NCBI GenBank assembly: GCA_009775125.1
Contig: VSPD01000004.1
Span: 15,569 to 79,568, forward strand
From: Muribaculaceae bacterium
GTDB lineage: Bacteria > Bacteroidota > Bacteroidia > Bacteroidales > Muribaculaceae
Length of the DNA: 64,000 bases
Direction of reading: 5' to 3'
The notes below the pieces were generated by a model. That model saw only the letters and a list, made by a program, of their open reading frames with translations. It made no database searches and was not told the origin of the DNA. The position numbers and the translations under genes are program-made. Below, piece after piece: positions 41,398 to 51,183 of the stretch; position 1 is the stretch's first letter; every line of letters begins with the position of its first letter.

Positions 41398-44300
41398 TTG
41401 AATATCCAGAGGAAACAAAATATCGGACATAGAAATAGATGGTCGACGGCGGCTTTGTTGCTTGTGCCGGCGATTGTCGCACTGTTGCCTCTGTTTGTCG
41501 CCGCGCAATATTACAATCCGACAATCACGCCTCCCCCTCCCGCCGCATATCCTCCTGCCGCACCGACGGCCCCGGGCGATTCTGTCGCTCTCCCCTTCCC
41601 TGTGGGCGAGACTGTGCCGCGCGGATACGAGGAATTGCTCGAGGATGAATTGGCCTACGACCTTTCCACCCCCTCGAACATAAAGACCACGGCGGAATAC
41701 GACCCCGCCACGGGATATTATATTGTACGCACGCGCGTGGGCGATTTCGACATCGCCACCCCGTTTATGCTCTCGCAAAGCCAGTACAACGACTGGCAGC
41801 TGCGCCGCTCGCTCCAGCAGTACTACAAGGAGCGCAACATGGCCCTTATGGAGAAAAAGGAGAAGGAGCCGTTCAATATCCTCGACATGAATTTCGCCCT
41901 CGGCCCTCTGGAAAAGATTTTCGGCCCCGGCGGCGTGCAACTCCGCACACAGGGCTCGGTGCAGGTGTCGACAGGCATCAAGAGCAACAAGACCGACAAC
42001 CCGTCGCTGTCGCTGTCGTCGCGCCGAAAGACGTATTTCGACTTCGACCAGAAGATTCAGGCAACGGTGAACGCTTCGGTGGGCAACCGCCTGAAATTCA
42101 ACATGACATACAACACCGACGCTACGTTCGACTTCGATTCCAAGAACCTGAAACTGGCCTATGAGGGCGAGGAGGACGACATCGTGAAGTCAATCGAGGC
42201 CGGCAATGTGTCGATGACCACCGGCTCGTCGCTCATCCGCGGCTCCACGGCTCTGTTCGGTATCAAGGCCAAACTGCAATTCGGCAAACTCACCACCACG
42301 GTGCTTGTCTCGCAGCAAAATTCAGAATCGAAGACCGTAAGCTCGAAAGGTGGCGTGCAGACAACAAAATTTACTGTCAACGCTGACGAGTACGACCAAA
42401 ACCGCCACTATTTCCTGGCACACTTCTTCCGCGACAACTACGACCGCTTTGCCTCGCGCCTGCCATACGTGTCGTCGGGCGTCAACATCACGCGCATCGA
42501 GGTGTGGGTTACTAACAAGAGCGGAAAATTTGAGCAGGCCCGTAACCTTGTGTCGTTCATGGACTTGGGCGAGGCTTCGGTGCTCGCCAACTCATATTGG
42601 ACGCCCAACCCGGCTCTGCCCAACCCGGCAAACGCATCAAACAACCTCCTCTCGGTAATAAAGACCGACTATCCCGACGCCCGCGACATCAACCGTGTCA
42701 CGCAGGTGCTCGAGCCTCTCTCCGCTTTCGGCATCGAAGGCGGCAAGGACTATGAAAAGGTCGAGTCGGCCCGCCTGCTCTCGTCCAACGAATACACGCT
42801 CAATTCCACGCTCGGATACATTTCGGTGAAGAGCGCGCTCAATTCCGACGAGGTGCTTGCCGTGGCTTTCGAATACACCTACAACGGCCAGGTCTACCAG
42901 GTGGGCGAGTTTTCGTCCGACATCACCACCACCGACCAAGCCCTGTTTGTGAAGATGCTCAAATCCACCACCCTGTCGCCCAAATTGCCGACATGGGACC
43001 TGATGATGAAGAACGTCTACAACCTCGGCGGCTACCAGATACAGAAACAGAATTTCCGTCTCAACATCAAATACCTGAGCGACACCACAGGCACGCAAAT
43101 CAACTATCTGCCCATCCCCGGCCTCAACGACAAGTCGATTTTGCAAGTGATGAACCTCGACCGCCTCGACTCCAACCAGGAGTCGAACCCCGACGGCTTC
43201 TTCGACTTTGTCGACGGCTACACGATAATTCCGTCGACGGGCAAGGTCATTTTCCCCGTCGTGGAGCCTTTCGGCGAGCATCTTGCCGCAAAAATCGGCA
43301 ATCCGGCCATAGCGCAGCAATATGTCTATCAAGAACTTTACGACTCCACGCTCATTGTGGCGCGCCAGTTTGCCGACAAGAATAAATTCATACTCTCGGG
43401 TGAATACCAGGCCTCGTCCGGCTCGCAGATTCGCCTCAACGCCATGAATGTGCCCCGCGGGTCGGTAATAGTCACCGCCGGCGGCGTCACCCTCACGGAA
43501 AATTCCGACTATACCGTCGACTATTCGATGGGTATCGTAACAATTACCAACCAGTCGATTATCGACTCGGGGCAGAACATTTCGGTTACGCTCGAAAACC
43601 AGTCGCTCTTTTCCATGCAGCGAAAGACCCTGCTCGGTCTCGACATGCAATATAAATTCTCAAAGAACCTCAACATCGGGGCAACCCTGCTCCATTTCTC
43701 CGAAAAGGCTCTTACCGAGAAGGTAAACATCGGCGAGGAGACTGTAAACAACTCCATGCTCGGGTTCAACCTCGCATGGAACCAGGAATTTATGTGGCTC
43801 ACCAACCTGCTCAACAAGATTCCCACCGTCAACGCCACGGCTCCATCAAAAATCAGCCTCACGGCCGAATATGCCCAACTGCTTCCACACGCCCAGAAAT
43901 CGGGGTCGAACAAAGGCTCGTCGTATGTCGACGACTTCGAAGCCACACAGACGGGCATCGACCTGCGTTCGCCCTATTCATGGTTCCTGGCATCCACGCC
44001 TTACGACCCCGGCAAAGACGCACTATTCCCGGAGGCCGCGCTCAGCAACGACGTGGCCTACGGCAAGAACCGCGCCCTGCTCAACTGGTACTACATCGAC
44101 CGCCTTTTCACCATGCGCAACTCGTCGATGGCGCCGGGATATATAAAGAGCGACCTCGACCAACTCTCCAACCCCTATGTCCGTGAGGTTACATCGCGCG
44201 AAATATTCCCCGGACGCGAAATCACCTATGGAGAGTCGTCGACAATACAGACACTCAACCTCTCGTTCTATCCCACCGAGCGCGGCCCTTACAACCTCGA

Positions 44301-47300
44301 TGCCAAAAATATCGACGACACCGGCGCACTGCTCACCCCCGAAAAACGCTGGGGCGGCATCATGCGCAAGATGGACAACACCAACTTCGAGCAGTCAAAC
44401 ATCGAATACGTCCAATTCTGGATGATGAATCCCTTCCTCGACCCCGAAAACCCCAACGAGGAAGGCGGCGACCTGTATCTCAATTTCGGCGAACTCTCCG
44501 AGGACATCCTCAAAGACGGCCTGAAAAGCTACGAGAACGGCATTCCCGTCGACGGCAACGACCAGTATCTCACCGAGACAAACTGGGGACGCGTGTCGAA
44601 ACAGAACTCCCTCACCTACTCTTTCGACAACGCCACCGGCGCGCGCTTGCGACAGGACGTAGGTCTCGACGGCCTCCCCAACGACGACGAATTCACATTC
44701 CACTCATACCAAGACTACCTCGACCGCCTGCGTCAGAAACTCTCGCCCGTAACCATCGAGCAGATGCAGCAGGACGCTTTCTCCCCCTTCAACGACCCCG
44801 CCGGCGACAACTACCACTTCTACCGTGGCTACGACTACGACGACCAGCGCCTCGGCGTGCTCGCGCGCTACAAACGCTACAACGGCGTGGAAGGCAACTC
44901 CCTGTCGCCCGACGATGTAGCCGAGCCCCTTTACCAAAGCGCCCGCTCTGTCCCCGACGTCGAGGATATAAACCAGGACAACACCCTCAACGAATACGAA
45001 CGCTACTTCCAGTACCGCGTGTCGATTCGCCCCGAGGACCTTGTCGTGGGCAAGAACTACATTACCGACAAGCAGACATCTGTCGTGCGCCTGCGCAACG
45101 GAAAGGACGGCATAGCCGAATGGTTCCAGTTCAAGATACCCCTCCACGACTATGAAAAGGTCGTAGGCTCCATCAACGACTTCTCCACCATACGCTTCGC
45201 CCGCATGTTCATGACCGGGTTCAAGAAAGTGACACACCTGCGCTTCGCCACCCTCGAGCTTGTCCGCGGCGAATGGCGTCCCTACGACTTCAACCTCAAC
45301 AATCGCGGCGACGCCCCGGCCGAAGGCCAGCTCGACATCTCTGTGGTAAACATCGAGGAAAACTCGCGCCGCGAGCCGGTGAACTACGTTCTCCCCCCGG
45401 GAGTGACCCGCATCTCCGACCCCGGACAGGCGCAAATCGTACAGCTCAACGAGCAGTCGATGTCGCTCAAAGTCACCGGCCTCCAGCCCGGCGACGGACG
45501 CGGCGTGTACAAAAACACAATGCTCGACCTGCGCAACTACAAACGCCTGCAAATGTGGGTCCACGCCGAGCGGCTCATCGACGACGTGACCAACCTCCAA
45601 AACGGGCAACTCTCCATCTTCGTGCGCCTTGGCTCCGACGTGAAAGCCAACTACTACGAATACGAGATTCCCCTCGAACTCACTCCTCATAAGACCGACT
45701 ATTCCGACTCGCCCACCGACCGCTACATCGTATGGCCCGAGTCGAACCGCCTCGACTTCAACCTCCAATCGCTCGTCGACCTCAAAACCGAGCGCAACCG
45801 AGCCAAGCGCAACGAGGAAGCCGGCGTGGGATTCGGCACCATCTACACCGGACGCGACCCCGCCAACGACCGCAACCGCATGGCCGTGCTCGGCAATCCG
45901 TCGCTCTCCGACGTGCGCGTAATCCTCATCGGCGTCCGCAACAACGCATCCACCGTAAAAGCCGGTACTGTATGGGTCAACGAACTCAAAGTGACCGACT
46001 TCAACGAAGCCGGCGGCTGGGCGGCAAAGGCCAACATGAACCTGGCCATGTCCGACATTGCCACCCTCAACGTGGGCGCGCACATAGAGACGGCCGGATT
46101 CGGCTCCGTCGACCAGTCGCTCAACGAACGCCGCCTCGACGACTACGAGCAATACAACGTGGCCATCCAGACCGACCTCGGCCGCTTCCTTCCCGAGAAA
46201 GTGAAACTACGCGCCCCCGTCTACTATTCTGTATCCAAGGAAAAGACATCGCCCAAATACAACCCCCTCGACCAGGACGTGCTGCTCAAAGACGCCCTCG
46301 ACGCGGCCGCCGACAAGCAAGAACGCGACTCCATCACCGACTACGCCGTGGAGCGCACCACCATTCAGAATTTCTCGCTGTCAGGTCTCAAATTCGACAT
46401 CAAGAGCAAGAACCCGATGCCCTGGGACCCCGCCAACTTCACCATCAACTTCTCGTTCTCGAAACAGACGAAGATGGACCCCACCACCGAATACGAATAC
46501 ACCAACGACTATCGCGGCTCGTTCCAATACTCCTACACCCCCTTCATCAAACCGCTCAAACCCTTCGGCTGGATCAAATCGAAGAACAAGAACCTGAAAT
46601 TTTTCAAGGACTGGGACATACAGTGGCTGCCAAACAACATATCGTTCCTCACCACCATGTCGCGCTACTACTACGAGGAACAGACACGCTCCGAAACCGA
46701 CGTAATGTTCCAGCTGCCCGTGTCGGTATCCAAAAATTTCCTATGGGACCGCCAGCTGGCCGTGACGTGGAACCTAACCAAGTCGCTCAACCTCTCGTTC
46801 TCGTCCAACACCTCTGCCCGAATCGAGGAAACTATGGGCGCAGTGAATAAGAAACTCTTCCCCGACAAATACGAGCAGTGGAAAGACACCGTATGGTCGT
46901 CGATTCTCTCGATGGGCACACCCTGGGCCTACAACCAGACGTTCACCGGCTCTTACAAGGCTCCATTCAACAAGATTCCCGTGCTCGACTTCATCACGGC
47001 CAACGCATCATACAACGCCACCTACCGCTGGGACCGCGGCGCCACCATCGACGGCGTGAAACTCGGCAACTCCATATCCAACCAGGCTTCATGGAACCTC
47101 GACGGACGCCTCAATTTCGAGTCGCTCTACAACAAGATTCCATTTGTGAAAGATGTGCACAAACGCTTCGGCGCATCGGCATCGCGTCGCGGCTCGTCGA
47201 AAGTGACACGCAAGCCCCGCAAGTTCGACCGCACCTTCGCCCTCAAGCCCGACACGTCTATCGTAATCAAGCACAACCTCCGCACCAAGAAGGTGAAAGT

Positions 47301-48876
47301 CACGGCCAAAACCGTCGAAGACAAGCCATTCCCGGTGAAGACGCGCGTAATCGACGCAAACTCAATCGAGGTAATAACCCGCGGCGACCAAGACATCAAA
47401 TTCTCAATTCTCGAATTGCTCAAAGACGAGAAGCCGCTGTGGCGCGACATTGCCGAATATGCCACACGCGTGCTCATGTCGCCGCGCAACATATCCGTAA
47501 AATACCGCACCACCAGCCAGCTGTCGCTCCCGCTCTTCAACCCCGAAATCGGCAACATCTTCGGCCAGTCGAAATCATACGGCCCCATGGCCCCCGGCCT
47601 GGCATTCGCCTTTGGCTTCGAAGGCGGCGAGAACTACGTGAACAAGGCCCTCCAACGCGGCTGGCTCATCACCGACGACGGACAGACATCGCCGGCGCTC
47701 ACCACACGCACCAACGAACTCAACATCGAGGCCACCCTCGAGCCCTTCAAAGGATTCAAAGTGCAGCTCACCATGAACCGTACCGACAACCGCTCGCGCT
47801 CGATGCAATTCATGTATGCCGACATGCCCACATCGCTCTCCGGCTCGTTCACCATGACCCACTGCGCCCTGCTCACAGCCCTTGGCTCATCCAACCCCGA
47901 CGACGGTTACTACTCCGCGCCTTTCGACCAAATGCTTGCCAACATCCCCGTGGTGCGCGGCCGCGTCGAAGGCCAATACGCAGGCTCGCGCTATCCCGAC
48001 ACCGGATTCCTCAAAGGCTCGCCACATGCCGGCCAGGTGTTCGACCCAGCGGTCGGCGGCGTAAGCGAGACATCGTCCGACGTGCTAATCCCGGCCTTCG
48101 TCGCAGCATATACCAAACGCGACGCACGCAAAATCTGGCTCAACCCGTTCCCGTCGTTCTCGTCAGTGCTTCCCAACTGGCGCATCACCTACGACGGCCT
48201 TGTCAACCTCGGCGGCATGAAAAAAATCTTCAAGTCGTTCTCCCTCAGCCATGCCTACAACTGCACCTATGCCGTAGGCTCATACTCCTCATTCCTCAAC
48301 TGGATTTCCGACGGCGGACAGATGACCGGCTTCACCCTCGACGAAATCACAGGCCAGCCCATACCCTCGTCGCCGTTCAACATCTCGTCGGTGGCCATAA
48401 CCGAACGTTTCGCACCCCTTATCGGCGTGAACGCCACCATGCAAAACAACCTGCAATTCAACGCCGAATACCGCGACCAGCGCACACTCACCCTCAACTC
48501 CTCGGCCGGGCAAGTCGTGGAAGCCACATCGCGCGGCATCACCGTAGGCGCCGGATACAAAATCGTGGGCTTCAACACATTCCTAAAAATGAAAGGCTCG
48601 CAGCAAGGTGTCTCCAACGACCTCACGCTCAACGCCGACTTCTCGATACAGCACAACCAGGCCCTCATCCGCCGCATCGAAGGCAACTACACCCAGCCCA
48701 CATCGGGCACACGCACGCTCGGCATCAACTTCAACGCCTCCTACGTCCTGTCGAAGCGCATCACCGTGGCCGCCTACTTCGAGCACCAGGTCAACACCCC
48801 CTTGGTCACCACCTCCTCCTACCCCACCACCAACACCGCCTACGGCCTCACCTTCAACCTCTCCCTCTCCCGATAG
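41398..48876 (+). CDS. sprA: SprA/Sov, outer membrane translocon of the type IX secretion system
   Basis: At 2492 residues this is the giant 36-strand beta-barrel through which T9SS cargo crosses the outer membrane. The signal peptide is at about 17-37 (AALLLVPAIVALLPLFVAAQ). Long stretches alternate barrel strands and periplasmic or cap loops, with repeated family phrases such as LDMQYKFSKNLNIGATLL and YVDDFEATQTGIDLRSPYSW; the end is LTFNLSLSR. The start is unusual: a stop (TGA 41392-41394) precedes, and the first possible start is TTG at 41398; there is no ATG before the signal peptide. It is downstream of ruvA, as in other Bacteroidota. porX and an sprE-like gene lie in the same window. 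Confidence 0.95.
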   Translation: MNIQRKQNIGHRNRWSTAALLLVPAIVALLPLFVAAQYYNPTITPPPPAAYPPAAPTAPGDSVALPFPVGETVPRGYEELLEDELAYDLSTPSNIKTTAEYDPATGYYIVRTRVGDFDIATPFMLSQSQYNDWQLRRSLQQYYKERNMALMEKKEKEPFNILDMNFALGPLEKIFGPGGVQLRTQGSVQVSTGIKSNKTDNPSLSLSSRRKTYFDFDQKIQATVNASVGNRLKFNMTYNTDATFDFDSKNLKLAYEGEEDDIVKSIEAGNVSMTTGSSLIRGSTALFGIKAKLQFGKLTTTVLVSQQNSESKTVSSKGGVQTTKFTVNADEYDQNRHYFLAHFFRDNYDRFASRLPYVSSGVNITRIEVWVTNKSGKFEQARNLVSFMDLGEASVLANSYWTPNPALPNPANASNNLLSVIKTDYPDARDINRVTQVLEPLSAFGIEGGKDYEKVESARLLSSNEYTLNSTLGYISVKSALNSDEVLAVAFEYTYNGQVYQVGEFSSDITTTDQALFVKMLKSTTLSPKLPTWDLMMKNVYNLGGYQIQKQNFRLNIKYLSDTTGTQINYLPIPGLNDKSILQVMNLDRLDSNQESNPDGFFDFVDGYTIIPSTGKVIFPVVEPFGEHLAAKIGNPAIAQQYVYQELYDSTLIVARQFADKNKFILSGEYQASSGSQIRLNAMNVPRGSVIVTAGGVTLTENSDYTVDYSMGIVTITNQSIIDSGQNISVTLENQSLFSMQRKTLLGLDMQYKFSKNLNIGATLLHFSEKALTEKVNIGEETVNNSMLGFNLAWNQEFMWLTNLLNKIPTVNATAPSKISLTAEYAQLLPHAQKSGSNKGSSYVDDFEATQTGIDLRSPYSWFLASTPYDPGKDALFPEAALSNDVAYGKNRALLNWYYIDRLFTMRNSSMAPGYIKSDLDQLSNPYVREVTSREIFPGREITYGESSTIQTLNLSFYPTERGPYNLDAKNIDDTGALLTPEKRWGGIMRKMDNTNFEQSNIEYVQFWMMNPFLDPENPNEEGGDLYLNFGELSEDILKDGLKSYENGIPVDGNDQYLTETNWGRVSKQNSLTYSFDNATGARLRQDVGLDGLPNDDEFTFHSYQDYLDRLRQKLSPVTIEQMQQDAFSPFNDPAGDNYHFYRGYDYDDQRLGVLARYKRYNGVEGNSLSPDDVAEPLYQSARSVPDVEDINQDNTLNEYERYFQYRVSIRPEDLVVGKNYITDKQTSVVRLRNGKDGIAEWFQFKIPLHDYEKVVGSINDFSTIRFARMFMTGFKKVTHLRFATLELVRGEWRPYDFNLNNRGDAPAEGQLDISVVNIEENSRREPVNYVLPPGVTRISDPGQAQIVQLNEQSMSLKVTGLQPGDGRGVYKNTMLDLRNYKRLQMWVHAERLIDDVTNLQNGQLSIFVRLGSDVKANYYEYEIPLELTPHKTDYSDSPTDRYIVWPESNRLDFNLQSLVDLKTERNRAKRNEEAGVGFGTIYTGRDPANDRNRMAVLGNPSLSDVRVILIGVRNNASTVKAGTVWVNELKVTDFNEAGGWAAKANMNLAMSDIATLNVGAHIETAGFGSVDQSLNERRLDDYEQYNVAIQTDLGRFLPEKVKLRAPVYYSVSKEKTSPKYNPLDQDVLLKDALDAAADKQERDSITDYAVERTTIQNFSLSGLKFDIKSKNPMPWDPANFTINFSFSKQTKMDPTTEYEYTNDYRGSFQYSYTPFIKPLKPFGWIKSKNKNLKFFKDWDIQWLPNNISFLTTMSRYYYEEQTRSETDVMFQLPVSVSKNFLWDRQLAVTWNLTKSLNLSFSSNTSARIEETMGAVNKKLFPDKYEQWKDTVWSSILSMGTPWAYNQTFTGSYKAPFNKIPVLDFITANASYNATYRWDRGATIDGVKLGNSISNQASWNLDGRLNFESLYNKIPFVKDVHKRFGASASRRGSSKVTRKPRKFDRTFALKPDTSIVIKHNLRTKKVKVTAKTVEDKPFPVKTRVIDANSIEVITRGDQDIKFSILELLKDEKPLWRDIAEYATRVLMSPRNISVKYRTTSQLSLPLFNPEIGNIFGQSKSYGPMAPGLAFAFGFEGGENYVNKALQRGWLITDDGQTSPALTTRTNELNIEATLEPFKGFKVQLTMNRTDNRSRSMQFMYADMPTSLSGSFTMTHCALLTALGSSNPDDGYYSAPFDQMLANIPVVRGRVEGQYAGSRYPDTGFLKGSPHAGQVFDPAVGGVSETSSDVLIPAFVAAYTKRDARKIWLNPFPSFSSVLPNWRITYDGLVNLGGMKKIFKSFSLSHAYNCTYAVGSYSSFLNWISDGGQMTGFTLDEITGQPIPSSPFNISSVAITERFAPLIGVNATMQNNLQFNAEYRDQRTLTLNSSAGQVVEATSRGITVGAGYKIVGFNTFLKMKGSQQGVSNDLTLNADFSIQHNQALIRRIEGNYTQPTSGTRTLGINFNASYVLSKRITVAAYFEHQVNTPLVTTSSYPTTNTAYGLTFNLSLSR

Positions 48877-48895
48877 CCCCCGTGCCCGCGCAGCC

Positions 48896-48919
48896 CTTGT
48901 GCCCGCGCTTTCAAGCGCG
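48896..48919. repeat. Family E REP, left flank of RAYT-2
   Basis: A 24-bp element starting CTTGTGCCCG and holding the palindrome CGCGCTT-TC-AAGCGCG (48904-48919). It begins 20 bases after the sprA stop and is repeated exactly at 49938-49961. Confidence 0.9.
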
Positions 48920-48947
48920 CGGTAAATAATAAAATAATCAAAAAGCC

Positions 48948-49916
48948 ATGAACACACGCGAAGAAGCCGAGCAGAAAGGAATCCCTCTTGCCGAGACAAA
49001 ACAAAACATGCTTCGCCGCTGCATGAGGCACGATTATTCACGCCGGGGCACCTATCTCATCACTATCGTTGTGGCAAACCGGCAACCCCTTCTTGGAAAT
49101 CTCATATGCGACGACAATCCTCGGATTATCCTTTCCACGTTGGGGAAACACATCTTCGACGAAGAAATAAAAAAGATTCACCAACACTACCCGGCTATCG
49201 AAATATGGAAAACATGTATCATGCCCGATCATATTCACATGATTCTGCGCATCAACGACACATTGCCCGACAACGCGCACTTAGGTGTTGTGATACGCGG
49301 ATTCAAAGCCGGGTGCACAAAGGCTTACCGGGCATTAACAGTTAATGACGGCAGCCTGTTTGAAGAAGGCTACAACGACAGAATCCTAATCGAAGACGGC
49401 CAACTCGACCGGTGGAAAAAATATATTTCCGACAATCCTCGTCGCCTTGCGCTTAAACGCCGAAATCCCGATCTTTTCAAAGTAAGGTATAAAACTCGGA
49501 TTCTAAACCGGGATTGCGATGTCACCGGCAACATATTCCTTATGGATATTCCCGACAAAATGGCTGTTATCGTCCATCGCTCCGACAGCGATAAAGAATT
49601 TGCGGCTAAAAAAGAGCAATGGCTGGCTTGCGGCGCACGAGGCGGAGTGCTTGTAAGCGCAGCAATTTCTCCTCGTGAAAAAATTGTCCTCCGCGAGGCA
49701 ATGAATCGTAAATATCCAATCATTCTTTTGCGGGAAAACGGTTTTCCGCCTCTATACAAGCCATCCGGAGACGCTTTCGACGCCTGTGCCCAAGGCTTGC
49801 TCCTGCAAATCAGCCCTTGGCCGTATCACTCGGCGCGCAAGCCAATCACACGCGCGCAATGCCTTTTCCTAAATCAAATGGCCGAAGAAATAGCGGCCGG
49901 CAATCCTCGGCGATAA
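48948..49916 (+). CDS. RAYT-2: Y1/HUH transposase fused to a Rossmann/SLOG-like C-terminal domain
   Basis: A 322-residue protein of two parts. Residues about 20-175 are a RAYT-type Y1 transposase: metal motif H95-I-H97 in IMPDHIHMIL, and catalytic tyrosine Y159 in WKKYISDNPRRLALK (canonical YIxxNP). Residues about 195-322 form a second domain: KMAVIVHRSD, CGARGGVLVSAAISPREK, YPIILLRENGFPP, and CAQGLLLQISPW. This pattern resembles DprA/SLOG-type Rossmann domains that bind nucleotides or DNA. Exact 24-bp copies of a family E palindrome flank the gene, so the cognate REP is clear. The fusion is absent from RAYT-1, which has only the transposase part. Confidence 0.85.
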   Translation: MNTREEAEQKGIPLAETKQNMLRRCMRHDYSRRGTYLITIVVANRQPLLGNLICDDNPRIILSTLGKHIFDEEIKKIHQHYPAIEIWKTCIMPDHIHMILRINDTLPDNAHLGVVIRGFKAGCTKAYRALTVNDGSLFEEGYNDRILIEDGQLDRWKKYISDNPRRLALKRRNPDLFKVRYKTRILNRDCDVTGNIFLMDIPDKMAVIVHRSDSDKEFAAKKEQWLACGARGGVLVSAAISPREKIVLREAMNRKYPIILLRENGFPPLYKPSGDAFDACAQGLLLQISPWPYHSARKPITRAQCLFLNQMAEEIAAGNPRR

Positions 49917-49937
49917 ATCGCCGGGCACGGTGGCGCT

Positions 49938-49961
49938 CTTGTGCCCGCGCTTTCAAGCGCG
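49938..49961. repeat. Family E REP, right flank of RAYT-2
   Basis: Identical to 48896-48919, in direct orientation, with the palindrome CGCGCTT-TC-AAGCGCG at 49946-49961. The stop codon of the convergent AI-2E transporter gene (49953-49955) lies in its centre. Confidence 0.9.
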
Positions 49962-51041
49962 AGGAGAGCCGGAGGGCGGGGCGCTCACGTAGCGGCTGTA
50001 ATAGGTCATGATCAGAGAGGTGACGGGCAGGGCTATTATCATGCCGATTATGCCCAAGAGGCTCCCCCACACCGACAGGGCCAAAAGTATCACTGCCGGA
50101 TTCAAGCCCATCTCGCGGCCCATGACATGAGGCGTTATCACATAGTCGCACACACACTGGCTCACGACATAGACAAGCGCGCAATTGCCGAGCATAGGCA
50201 GGAATTCCGCTCCGCCGCCCAGCGAGTAGACAAGGCAGATGGCCGTGACGGGTATTATCGTCACATACTGAAAATAAGGTATCATGTAAAGCACTCCCAC
50301 AAGCAGGCCCATCGGGATAGCAAGCGGCAATCCCACGATAGAGAAACCCGTGCAGTAGAGCACCACGGCGCAAAGAGCCACGACGCCTTGCCCGCGGAAA
50401 TAGCTGTTCATGCTGTGCGACACATCTGAAAACACGGTGATGAACCTCTCTCTATATTTATAAGGAGCTATCTGTTTGAACCCGCGCGCTATCTGCGGAT
50501 AGTCGATAAGAATAAAAAGCACATATATTATTGTAAGCAGCCACGAGAGCACGCCCAGCAACACATCGAGCGACTCCTCTATTATCGACGAGCCGCCGTC
50601 GATTATCGCCATCAGCCTGTCGCCGGACAGGTACGAATGCAGGGCGTCGGGGTTGAAATATTTGTTGATGAAATCCACCACCCAGCGGTAGAGCGGAGGC
50701 ATCTGCGTCTTGCCGGAGCTCACGTCATGGAGAATCTTGCCCAGCTCGTTTAACTCGCTTACCACCGACGGCAGAAAGAGATACACTACAAGCCCTATCG
50801 CCACTACAATTTCAAGCAGCGTCAGCACCGACGGCAATGTGCGCCCTTTCAGATGAGTGACACGACGGTTGAACTCCACCACCGGCTGCAAAAGATAAGC
50901 AATGAAGCAGGCCACAAAAAACGGCAGGAGCACCCGGCTGAGATAACGCACGAGCAATATCAGCAGCACTCCCGCCGCAACGCCTATTATAAGATGCATT
51001 ATTCGGTCCGATGTCCAGTATCCTGTTTTTCCAGTCGCCAT
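49953..51041 (-). CDS. AI-2E family transporter (PerM/YdiK-like)
   Basis: A 362-residue inner membrane protein with about eight helices. Family features: paired N-terminal helices (LIIGVAAGVLLILLVRYLS, VLLPFFVACFIAYLLQPVV), a soluble central part (about 90-190), and the C-terminal GLPLAIPMGLLVGVLYMIPYF and GREMGLNPAVILLALSVWG blocks. Members export AI-2, or act as Na+/H+ exchangers; substrate cannot be told. The final residues (SAPPSGSPRA) and the stop are supplied by the family E REP next to RAYT-2, so its C-terminus was set by the insertion. Confidence 0.85.
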   Translation of the reverse strand: MATGKTGYWTSDRIMHLIIGVAAGVLLILLVRYLSRVLLPFFVACFIAYLLQPVVEFNRRVTHLKGRTLPSVLTLLEIVVAIGLVVYLFLPSVVSELNELGKILHDVSSGKTQMPPLYRWVVDFINKYFNPDALHSYLSGDRLMAIIDGGSSIIEESLDVLLGVLSWLLTIIYVLFILIDYPQIARGFKQIAPYKYRERFITVFSDVSHSMNSYFRGQGVVALCAVVLYCTGFSIVGLPLAIPMGLLVGVLYMIPYFQYVTIIPVTAICLVYSLGGGAEFLPMLGNCALVYVVSQCVCDYVITPHVMGREMGLNPAVILLALSVWGSLLGIIGMIIALPVTSLIMTYYSRYVSAPPSGSPRA

Positions 51042-51091
51042 TTTTAAGTTTTTTTATAAATATTAACAACCGCACAGGTCTTATAGTTCGC

Positions 51092-51123
51092 AAAAAGGCG
51101 CGTGCCTCGCGGCACACGCCTTT
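51092..51123 (-). terminator. Terminator of the PUL operon
   Basis: On the minus strand AAAGGCGTGTGCC pairs with GGCACGCGCCTTT around GCGA, followed by T residues. It lies about 60 bases after the GH3 gene stop and before the AI-2E gene. Confidence 0.75.
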
Positions 51124-51183
51124 CTGTGGATGTCGATATTTTCACATCCAATTTTATCCGGTAGAAAAAACAGATAAAGGTGT

